Shown here one piece after another: positions 57,568 through 64,000 of a stretch of 64,000 nucleotides of DNA. Made by a program: the position numbers and the translations under genes. The stretch spans positions 372,001 through 436,000 of the forward strand of contig NZ_ATUF01000002.1 in the NCBI RefSeq assembly GCF_000420065.1. The letters run 5' to 3'. The stretch comes from Varibaculum cambriense DSM 15806 (lineage in GTDB: Bacteria > Actinomycetota > Actinomycetes > Actinomycetales > Actinomycetaceae). The notes under the pieces are model-generated. The model did no database searches, was not told the DNA's origin, and worked only from the letters and a program-made list of their open reading frames with translations. Each line of letters opens with the position of its first letter. Within the stretch, counting starts at the first letter, position 1.

Positions 57568-57923
57568 GTGTCCTACTCCGATCAAGCTCTAATATTTGCA
57601 AAAATACCCGTTAACCACCAGATACGTGAGGCGGATCGTATCTCCTTCCTATATCTTGAATACTGCCGTATAGAGCATAGAGGAATAATAATTATGGCTG
57701 CACAGCTTGCGCCTGTGCGGCATTATCACTAAATCCCGCCCTAGGAATAATTCATATAAGTGATGCTAGGGCGCTCCTGTTCGGCCTAGCTGATTATTAC
57801 AAAACAAAATTGGTAATCCCACTCGCATTTCGCGCTTTAGACCAGAGCGACCCAAGGACGTGGAATAGAGGTGAGCTTTGGGACTTCGACGGGCTCTTAC
57901 TTGTCGAGAACCTTCTTTTGTAG
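57568..57923 (+). pseudogene. cas1: cas1 remnant (two fragments, middle deleted, frameshifted)
   Basis: Fragment 1 (57568-57732; GTG start with GAGAGG upstream) gives 54 residues; FAKIPVNHQIREADRISFLY and LEYCRIE match the Cas1 N-terminal strand domain. Fragment 2 (about 57732-57923), in another frame, reads NPALGIIHISDARALLFGLA then DYYKTKLVIPLAFRAL, the conserved C-terminal helical core around the active-site His and Asp. Of that core, H is kept, the first Asp is Gly, the second Asp is kept. About 150-170 middle residues, including the catalytic Glu region, are gone. No cas2 follows. The adaptation module is dead. Confidence 0.8.
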
Positions 57924-58005
57924 CTAGCAATCGATAAAAATCAGGTTTGAGATGTTAGTTCAACAATATCGCCAACGGTTAATCTAAAATTGCCTGTGGG
58001 ACAGT
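57924..58005 (+). promoter_or_regulatory. Putative CRISPR leader
   Basis: The short AT-leaning stretch between the cas1 remnant and the first repeat. A TAAAAT hexamer at 57985-57990, 16 bp before repeat 1, may be the pre-crRNA -10. Repeat orientation places the leader here. It is short for a leader and may itself be eroded. Confidence 0.5.
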
Positions 58006-59131
58006 GTATTCCCCGTGCAAGCGGAGGTAATTCCGCAAGATGTGTTCCCATGCAAGCATAGGAACCGTATTCCCCGTGCAAGCGGGGGTAATTCCGACGT
58101 TTTCAAAGGCGGCGCCGCGAAAATGCAGTATTCCCCGCGCGAGTGGGGGTGATTCCACCGACCAGGTGGAATGCCCAAGAATCGCTTGGTATTCCCCGCG
58201 CAAGCGGGGGTAATTCCATGTCGATGGTCGCATATTATGACCGAGCACAGTATTCCCCGCGCAAGCGGGGGTAATTCCGGCATTGAGTAGCCCTCCTGCC
58301 AAAACTCCTGGTATTCCCCGCGCAAGCGGGGGTAATTCTAATTTTGAAGCGAAACATCCCCGCGCGAGAGAATATTCCCAGCGCAAGCGGGGGTAATTCC
58401 CGTGGGATGATAGTTCGCCACATCCCGGCAACGTATTCCCCGCGCAAGCGGGGGTAATTCCTCCCAGCTCATAATCGTGTCCACCAAAGGAACGTATTCC
58501 CCGCGCGAGCGGGGGTAATTCCCAGGTAGATCAATCCGATATCGCCGCGTGGCTGTATTCTCCGCTCAAGCGGAGGTAATTCCACCCGCAAAATCGAGGG
58601 CGAGCTAACCCGCATGTATTCCCCGCGCATGCGGGGGTAATTCCAGCTACAACGAACTAGCCACCGTTTCAGGTGCATATTCCTCGCGCAAGCGGGGTAA
58701 TTCCATTAGCATCGAGTGGCAGGACAGGCAAAAGCAGTATTCCCCGCGCAAGCGGGGGTAATTCCTTGATCCTCGGTAAAGGTAAAATCCAGGGTGAGTA
58801 TTCCCCGCGTAAGCGGGGATAATTCAATGATTTGTCGTTGCCGTGATCCCCGAGGTGAGTATTCCCCGCGCAAGCGGGGGTAATTCCATGGCGCACCAAT
58901 AGCCGCGCATCCCGTACCAGTATTCCCCGCGCAAGCGGGGGTAATTCCATGTGGAACCCCCAAACCCACGTCATCAAATGGTATTCCCCGCGCAAGCGGG
59001 GGTAATTCCGGGCTAAACGCAGGAGCAGAAGCAGGCACGCTGTATTCCTCGCGCAAGCGGGGGTAATTCCGAAACCTGGTGCGCCACCAACGGTGAACGC
59101 CCGTATTCCCCGCGCTAGTGGGGGTATATTC
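58006..59131 (+). CRISPR. Type I-E CRISPR array, 19 repeats and 18 spacers
   Basis: Repeats of 29 nt alternate with 32-nt spacers on a 61-bp period. The consensus opens GTATT, forms the stem CCCCGC / GCGGGG round GCAA, and closes GTAATTCC. Repeats start at 58006, 58067, 58128, 58189, 58250, 58311, 58372, 58433, 58494, 58555, 58616, 58677, 58737, 58798, 58859, 58920, 58981, 59042 and 59103. Only seven (nos. 4, 5, 8, 13, 15, 16, 17) equal the consensus. No. 12 is 28 nt. Nos. 1 and 2 share CCCCGT. No. 19 has a damaged 3' end, the normal trailer sign. All spacers are 32 nt and mutually different. Confidence 0.98.
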
Positions 59132-59181
59132 GACTATATCGAGCGCAAACCTTCCCGATTATCCGCTCCAGTTGCAGGCTA

Positions 59182-59934
59182 CTACAGCGACAGCCCCACC
59201 AGGTGTCCGACGGCACCGGTAATCAGCATGGCGAGGGCGCCGCCGGTAATAACCCTAATGACGGCACGTCCTCGGGGAGCTTCCGAAAGCCAAGCTGAGG
59301 TGTAACCCGCCAAGCCTAGCGCCACCAACGTCAAAATGAAGGTGGCGACAAACTTGGAGGCCGGAGGGAACAGCAGGATAGCCAGCATCGGCAAGACCGC
59401 GCCTAAGACAAAGGAAATCGCAGAAGAAAAAGCCGCATTCCACGGGTTAACAAATTCTTGCGAATCAATCGAATAACGCGCCTCTACCTGCGCCGCCACC
59501 GGATCAATCGCAGAGTACTCTTTCGCTACTAACCGGGCGGTTTCCGGCGAGAGTCCTTTGCCCTCATAGACCTTAATCAGACCCGCAAACTCACCCTCGG
59601 GATCTTTCCTCAGCCGGGTATTTTCTTTATGAACCAGCGCTTGCTCCGTATCCTTTTGGGTAGATACGGATACATATTCGCCCGCCGCCATAGAAATCGC
59701 CCCCGCGACCACTGCCGCCATCCCGGCGGTAAAGATTGCAATATTATTTTGCGGATCAGCGGCGGCCACCCCGACCACTACGCCGGCAGTCGACACAATG
59801 CCGTCATTAGCTCCCAGCACCCCGGCACGCAACCAATTAAGCTTGGAGGCCGTCTTCACGCTTTCATCGGTATGCTCGTCCCGCTCTCGCGTACCGGAAG
59901 AAGCACCTAATATTCTTTCTCCCACCAAACTCAT
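59182..59934 (-). CDS. VIT1/CCC1-family iron/manganese transporter
   Basis: 250 residues. Five membrane helices with the family motif LGANDGIVSTAGVVVGVAAA in the first and SMAAGEYVSVSTQKDTE in the second; the cytoplasmic helical segment between helices 2 and 3 (KENTRLRKDPEGEFAGLIKV) resembles the metal-binding bundle. It exports or sequesters Fe2+/Mn2+. A DtxR-type box lies 304 bp upstream. Confidence 0.9.
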   Translation of the reverse strand: MSLVGERILGASSGTRERDEHTDESVKTASKLNWLRAGVLGANDGIVSTAGVVVGVAAADPQNNIAIFTAGMAAVVAGAISMAAGEYVSVSTQKDTEQALVHKENTRLRKDPEGEFAGLIKVYEGKGLSPETARLVAKEYSAIDPVAAQVEARYSIDSQEFVNPWNAAFSSAISFVLGAVLPMLAILLFPPASKFVATFILTLVALGLAGYTSAWLSEAPRGRAVIRVITGGALAMLITGAVGHLVGLSL

Positions 59935-60237
59935 TTGGCACCTCCATTTACCAGCACGTTTAAGTCGTTCGATATTTTTTCTGACTGCAAGGTCAGATTA
60001 GCAAGACAAAAATTTTTGCGAATTAAAAAACGAGATACCGCGACTAGACACAGACCAGCCCATGCGAAAGAGACCCCATCTCTAAGGGAAGGCGAGCCAA
60101 AGGAAAAATTCTGGGATTCTTACCCCGCGCCCTCGAGAAAGGGACGCATAAATCGTGCGGCACGATCAATCCCCTTCATAACGGCGCTTAGCTCCCGCTA
60201 GCGACGTAACCCGGGTTAAGAGTAGACCTTCATGAGG

Positions 60238-60256
60238 AAAAGTAGGGCTTACCTTA
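60238..60256. promoter_or_regulatory. DtxR/IdeR-type iron box
   Basis: TAAGGTAAGCCCTACTTTT on the minus strand matches 16 of 19 positions of the DtxR/IdeR consensus TWAGGTWAGSCTWACCTWA. It lies 304 bp upstream of the VIT transporter start, so it probably controls that gene through a long leader. Confidence 0.6.
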
Positions 60257-60446
60257 GTTAGATTTTTCCCTGAATTAGCTGATAAAAGTATGTTTACTAG
60301 GAGAAAACGCCACTGTTTTACTCCCAAAAGAAGCAGATTAACAAAACAGGGCTCTTGCTTATTTTGTTTGCCCTAACCCTAAGAACAGCTAGGCAGGAGG
60401 GTGCGTGCTGGCGGCCTAAAAAACTCGGCAATCCCAGCCTAGACAC

Positions 60447-60485
60447 TAACGCGCGGGCACAGAAAAAATCTGCGCCCGCGCGTTA
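60447..60485 (-). terminator. Hairpin after the YagU-like gene
   Basis: A perfect 12-bp stem (TAACGCGCGGGC arms) encloses an A-rich loop with a small inner stem. It lies 29 bp after the stop. There is no clear U-run leftward. Confidence 0.55.
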
Positions 60486-60513
60486 ATAAATATCGACCTA
60501 AAGAAGGTATCTT

Positions 60514-61068
60514 TTACCGATTAGCTGCCTGCAGCGACACTTCCGCATCCGGTTCATGAGTGATCCGATTCCGCAGGTCACGACGTACGATTTCGATTGC
60601 CCACAGCCAGACAACATGTCCCAGCGCCTCCGAAAAATGCTCGGCTAGAGGCTGATCCCAGGGAGCCGGAACCGTCCCCATAGCGGGCATCACGATCAAG
60701 TGCGCCAATACCCAAATCAACAGGCCGAAGGCTGCACCCTGCCACAGTTTGATCTTGGGGAAATACTCGGCAATCACGCAATAGAGAATCGCAAAGACAA
60801 TCGCAAACGAGAAGTGGATAATAAACGAATAAATCGGCAGCTCATTACCGTTGAAGACCACGGAAGTATGCGAAGCATCGTGACTCATCCCTAACTGTTG
60901 CAATAGCTCCTGGGGAGGATTAGTTTCATTGCGTTCGGGAGTACGGGGAGGGAAAGGAACTTCCCAACCAAACTTCACAATCGCGCTAAAAATACCTCCG
61001 ATTAGGCCCACGAGCACCGCTACTCCCAGACGACGCCGGGACGGATCAGTTTTTTCCAAAATATTCAT
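60514..61068 (-). CDS. YagU family (DUF1440) inner membrane protein
   Basis: 184 residues, with about four membrane helices: LGVAVLVGLIGGIFSAIVKF, FIIHFSFAIVFAILYCVIAE, AAFGLLIWVLAHLIVMPAMG and a weaker one near EALGHVVWLWAIEIV. The pattern GWEVPFPPRTPERN then NPPQELLQQLG matches YagU. In E. coli the protein has been linked to acid resistance; the role here is unknown. A hairpin (61101-61118) followed by a T-rich run lies in its leader. Confidence 0.82.
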   Translation of the reverse strand: MNILEKTDPSRRRLGVAVLVGLIGGIFSAIVKFGWEVPFPPRTPERNETNPPQELLQQLGMSHDASHTSVVFNGNELPIYSFIIHFSFAIVFAILYCVIAEYFPKIKLWQGAAFGLLIWVLAHLIVMPAMGTVPAPWDQPLAEHFSEALGHVVWLWAIEIVRRDLRNRITHEPDAEVSLQAANR

Positions 61069-61100
61069 ATGTAACTCTCATACAGTTTCTAAATAAATAA

Positions 61101-61118
61101 GCAGCGATTATTCGCTGC
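61101..61118. terminator. Small hairpin upstream of the YagU-like gene
   Basis: GCAGCGA-TTAT-TCGCTGC, followed rightward by CCTTTT and leftward by TTATTTATTT. It could end read-through in either direction or attenuate the leftward gene. No assignment can be made firmly. Confidence 0.35.
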
Positions 61119-61334
61119 CCTTTTAAAAAAATAGACCTGTTGTTTTTATGGTTGCAATCTGCGGGGACGAAGAGACACTTTTACCCGTATCCGACGATAA
61201 GAGAGTAAGACCTCACAAATATCGACTTTTGACCGTATTATCCGTACTCCTTTTACCTATATCCTGATTTCTTAATATCTTTCGCCGGGTCGTATCCTGT
61301 TTTTGGTGTATTCAACCAAGGAGATTGCCCAATA

Positions 61335-63278
61335 ATGACAACTGAATCGAAAACAGCAGTAAAAGAACTAACTATTCGCGGAGTGATTATCGGGGGAATC
61401 ATCACCTTAATTTTCACGGCCGCGAATGTTTATTTAGGGCTAAAAGTGGGGCTAACCTTCGCTACCTCGATTCCAGCGGCAGTTATTTCCATGGCGATTC
61501 TGCGGTATTTCAAAGATCATACCGTGCAAGAAAACAACATCGTGCAGACCATCGCTTCTGCAGCCGGCACTTTATCGGCAATCATTTTCGTGCTGCCGGG
61601 CCTAATCATGGTGGGCTGGTGGACTGGTTTCCCCTATTGGACCACCGCTGCCTTGTGTGCACTAGGCGGCATCCTGGGAGTCACCTACTCTATCCCCTTA
61701 AGGCGCGCCCTCGTAACCGGTTCTGACCTCGCTTTTCCCGAGGGCGTAGCAGCCGCGGAAGTCTTAAAAGTCGGAGACACTCACGAAGGCGCCGCCGATA
61801 ATCGCCGCGGCCTGCGTGTGATTATTTGGGGAGCGATTTCCTCTGCCTTCTTTTCCCTGCTCACCAACCTAAAAATCGCGCTCTCCAGCGTAACCACCGC
61901 TTTCAAAGTTGGTGCTGGAGGAACCATGGTAGGTACCAGTCTTTCCTTGGCACTCATCGGCATCGGTCACCTGGTCGGTCTGGGGGTGGGCATCGCCATG
62001 ATCTGCGGCATGGTCATCAGTTACGGGGTGCTGCTCCCCTACTTTTCTTCCGGCCAGCTCGGCAGCGGAGATATTGCCGAGGGCGTGCAAGGAATCTTTG
62101 CTTCCGACGTGCGTTTTGTAGGTGCCGGGACCATCGCCATTGCCGCTATCTGGACGTTCCTAAAAATCATTGCTCCGATCATCCGAGGAATGCGCGAATC
62201 CTTGGCAGCTTCACGTAGGCGCAAAGCGGGAGTGAATGTTCCCGCGCAAGAACGCGACCTGTCTCTGGGATGGGTAGTAGGGATTACTTTGGCACTCATG
62301 ATCCCGATCGGCATGCTCTTATGGTTGTTCCTAAAGGGCACCCCCTTGGAGCATCACACTGGCGGTCTGATTTTCCTGTCGATCCTGTTTATTTTGGCTC
62401 TCGGGTTAGCAGTTGCCAGTGTCTGTGGGTACATGGCGGGACTAATCGGCTCCTCCAACAGCCCGGTTTCCGGAGTAGGCATCCTAGTTGCGATTCTGAC
62501 TGCCCTGGTGATTAAGGCGGCAGTACCCGCTGGAAGTGACCCCAAAACCTTAGTTGCCTACACCTTATTTACTGCAGCTATTGTTTTCGGGATTGCCACT
62601 ATTTCTAATGACAACCTGCAAGATCTAAAGACCGGCCAACTAGTCAACTCTACCCCGTGGAAACAGCAAGTGGCCTTGATAATCGGGGTAATTTTTGGTT
62701 CCCTGATTATTCCGCCGGTATTGCATTTAATGAATAATGCTTTTGGTTTCCAAGGAGCACCCGGTGCCGGTAAGAATGCACTGGCCGCTCCGCAAGCCTC
62801 CCTAATCGCAGAGCTAACCAAGGGCGTATTCGGAGGCGATATTGATTGGAGTCGCCTAGGGCTGGGAGCATTGATCGGGGTGGCCATCATCTTGATCGAT
62901 GAGATTCTAAAGCACACCACTTCCCGTTACTCGCTGCCCCCGATCGCAGTGGGGATGGGAATGTATCTACCTATTACCCTGACCATCCTGATTCCGATTG
63001 GCGCGACTTGCGGGGTCCTCTTTAACCGTTGGGCAAAAACTCGGAAGAATCCCGAGGCCGCGTCCCGAATGGGCACCCTGCTGGCTACCGGGTTGATCGT
63101 AGGCGAAAGCCTATGGGGCGTGGTTTATGCCGCGATTGTGGGCACTACCGGCAGTGAGGAACCACTAGCCATCGTGCCTGATTCCTGGTCGGGAGTGTCC
63201 TCCCTCGTGGGGCTGGCTATCTTCGTTGCTTTAGCCGCCTGGGGATACCGCCGCGCAAAGCAGCAGGCCGAGGCTTAA
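61335..63278 (+). CDS. OPT family oligopeptide (or metal-chelate) transporter
   Basis: 647 residues, about fourteen membrane helices. The family hallmark ELTIRGVIIGGIITLIFTAA then NVYLGLKVGLTFATSIPAA opens the protein, and DLAFPEGVAAAEVLK and GSSNSPVSGVGI are typical of bacterial OPT members. Substrates may be peptides or siderophore-like metal chelates. It has AAGGAG upstream and ends before a nested inverted repeat. Confidence 0.93.
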   Translation: MTTESKTAVKELTIRGVIIGGIITLIFTAANVYLGLKVGLTFATSIPAAVISMAILRYFKDHTVQENNIVQTIASAAGTLSAIIFVLPGLIMVGWWTGFPYWTTAALCALGGILGVTYSIPLRRALVTGSDLAFPEGVAAAEVLKVGDTHEGAADNRRGLRVIIWGAISSAFFSLLTNLKIALSSVTTAFKVGAGGTMVGTSLSLALIGIGHLVGLGVGIAMICGMVISYGVLLPYFSSGQLGSGDIAEGVQGIFASDVRFVGAGTIAIAAIWTFLKIIAPIIRGMRESLAASRRRKAGVNVPAQERDLSLGWVVGITLALMIPIGMLLWLFLKGTPLEHHTGGLIFLSILFILALGLAVASVCGYMAGLIGSSNSPVSGVGILVAILTALVIKAAVPAGSDPKTLVAYTLFTAAIVFGIATISNDNLQDLKTGQLVNSTPWKQQVALIIGVIFGSLIIPPVLHLMNNAFGFQGAPGAGKNALAAPQASLIAELTKGVFGGDIDWSRLGLGALIGVAIILIDEILKHTTSRYSLPPIAVGMGMYLPITLTILIPIGATCGVLFNRWAKTRKNPEAASRMGTLLATGLIVGESLWGVVYAAIVGTTGSEEPLAIVPDSWSGVSSLVGLAIFVALAAWGYRRAKQQAEA

Positions 63279-63350
63279 AATCAATCAAATTGATGACGCT
63301 AGAGGAGAATCAAATCCCTCTTTACCCGCACGCAACTGACTGACGTTGGT

Positions 63351-63458
63351 GCGCGGAGGATTGGTTTCCCCTCCCGCCCAAGAATTCGGAAAACGTAGCG
63401 ACGTTTTCCGAATTCTTATGCCCACCGCGCCTGCTCGGATAAAACCAATCCCCCGCGC
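63351..63458. repeat. Nested inverted repeat between OPT and GNAT genes
   Basis: Outer arms GCGCGGAGGATTGGTTT (63351-63367) and AAACCAATCCCCCGCGC (63442-63458) match 16 of 17. They enclose a perfect 17-bp hairpin with an AGCG loop (63380-63417). The whole could fold into a two-storey cruciform. The inner hairpin probably serves as a bidirectional terminator. Confidence 0.7.
63380..63417. terminator. Bidirectional terminator-like hairpin
   Basis: AAGAATTCGGAAAACGT / ACGTTTTCCGAATTCTT around AGCG. It lies between the convergent stops of the OPT transporter (63278) and the acetyltransferase (63462). Confidence 0.7.
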
Positions 63459-63461
63459 AGC

Positions 63462-64000
63462 CTAAAGCCAACGGCCGGGGAACTGCACTACGCTGGCCTG
63501 CGGCTCCACTAGTTTGACTAGGTCGCGATGGTCAATTCCGGCATCCAAGTAGGGGTCGCGGGAAGGAATTAGCTGGTAACCAAGTTTTTGATAAAAGCCA
63601 ATCACCGGAGCCTGCGCTGTGACTTGCAGTAGCACTACTCCGCCCCCCTCGGAACTCCCCCAGCTGTTAAGCGCTAATCGTTCGGCGCCCCGCACCAGTT
63701 CTTTACCGTTTCCACACCCGCGAGCAGCGGGTAGTACGGCAAAACGTCCTAGCTTCCCGGTTATAGTGTCCCGCGGCAACTGGGGAAACATTTCGGCCAG
63801 GTCGGTGGGAATCCCGATTTTTGGCGGGGAGATCCTGGCGGCCGCGATAGTACCCGAGGCATCCTCACCTAAAAGGTGGATAGTTCCCTTAGCGAAGTCG
63901 ATATCGTCTATTTCCCGATCCAGAGAGATTCCCTGTTCCAGGTGAAAAACCGCGCGGCGGGTCGCAAAAATGTCTAACATGTCGCGGGCGGTCTCGGCTT
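63462..64000 (-). CDS. GNAT N-acetyltransferase, 5' end probably beyond window
   Basis: At least 172 residues. The acetyl-CoA site is GRFAVLPAARGCGNGKELV (R/QxxGxG/A type) and the C-terminal FYQKLGYQLI is the usual GNAT strand-helix. The N-terminal LEQGISLDREIDDIDFA resembles ElaA-type members. An ATG occurs at 63980 but lacks a ribosome site and the frame stays open to the window edge, so the true start may lie outside. The substrate is unknown. Confidence 0.8.
   Translation of the reverse strand, partial: AETARDMLDIFATRRAVFHLEQGISLDREIDDIDFAKGTIHLLGEDASGTIAAARISPPKIGIPTDLAEMFPQLPRDTITGKLGRFAVLPAARGCGNGKELVRGAERLALNSWGSSEGGGVVLLQVTAQAPVIGFYQKLGYQLIPSRDPYLDAGIDHRDLVKLVEPQASVVQFPGRWL

Larger units (their letters stand above)
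59935..60513. other. 579-bp gap with an iron box
   Basis: No convincing gene. Contents: a long leader-like stretch ahead of the VIT gene, the DtxR-like box at 60238-60256 and a terminator at 60447-60485. A short leftward ORF beginning MKGIDRAARFMRPFLEG (near 60180) has no known relative. Confidence 0.5.

Noticed and set aside
57979-59056. Long leftward ORFs across the CRISPR array with repeated NYPRLRGEY / ELPPLARGI peptides
   Set aside because: These are translations of the 61-bp repeat-spacer unit and explain themselves as array shadows, not repeat proteins.
59935-60201. 88-residue rightward ORF from 59935
   Set aside because: It begins within the leader of the oppositely oriented VIT gene, has no ribosome site, and no family pattern.

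Overview
The window looks like the chromosome of a Gram-positive actinobacterium, most likely of the Actinomycetaceae (a Varibaculum- or Mobiluncus-like organism; the species is a guess). The pointers are the actinobacterial gene order rpmE-prfA-prmC-tsaC-wecA-atpIBEFHAGDC-DUF2550-nucS, the mismatch endonuclease NucS, a DUF6350 membrane protein beside sucCD and purH, an LAxTG (class E sortase type) surface protein, a double-Asp23/DUF6286 stress operon, and moderate GC with many GTG and TTG starts.

Layout. 1-1.7 kb: the 3' end of a cell-wall adhesin. 1.8-3.1 kb: an Hsp20 gene with a CIRCE-like operator, and a gamma-glutamylcyclotransferase-fold protein. 3.1-6.9 kb: an acidic membrane protein and a six-gene envelope-stress operon (two Asp23-like proteins, three membrane proteins, CsbD). 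7-12.6 kb: metabolic and single genes (DUF4921, an orphan D12 adenine methylase, an ACT protein, a hydrolase, NagA). 12.6-25.6 kb: one long leftward block with nucS, the F1Fo ATP synthase, wecA, tsaC, an LAxTG protein, prmC and prfA. 25.7-30 kb: a four-gene polyol/sugar catabolic island inserted between prfA and rpmE and sealed off by terminators. 30.1-41 kb: rpmE, an L,D-transpeptidase, an RNase HI-peptidase fusion, purH, DUF6350, sucDC. 41.2-47.9 kb: an Mrp-type Na+/H+ antiporter operon. 48.1-49.5 kb: a DUF234-type AAA ATPase. 49.7-59.1 kb: a rearranged type I-E CRISPR-Cas locus. 59.2-64 kb: a VIT-family iron/manganese transporter with an iron box, a YagU-like protein, an OPT transporter and a GNAT acetyltransferase.

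The CRISPR-Cas locus is the most interesting part. Cascade genes cas8e-cse2-cas7e-cas5e run left; cas6e-cas3 run right. All interference genes look intact. cas1 survives only as two out-of-frame fragments with the middle deleted, and cas2 is absent. The 19-repeat array (18 spacers) is decaying: only 7 repeats match the consensus.

In the 177-bp divergent cas8e/cas6e gap, on the cas8e strand, are two degenerate CRISPR repeats that can still fold. They flank a short pseudo-spacer. Its first 13 nt match the sequence between the -35 and -10 of the predicted cas8e promoter at 11 positions. The two mismatches are at guide positions 6 and 12, exactly the positions Cascade flips out of pairing. This suggests a crRNA-like RNA that directs Cascade to repress its own operon (a CreR/CreA-like circuit in type I-E), in a system that has lost adaptation. 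A lone, differently-sequenced I-E-type repeat downstream of cas5e behind an AT-rich, leader-like stretch may be the scar of an older array.
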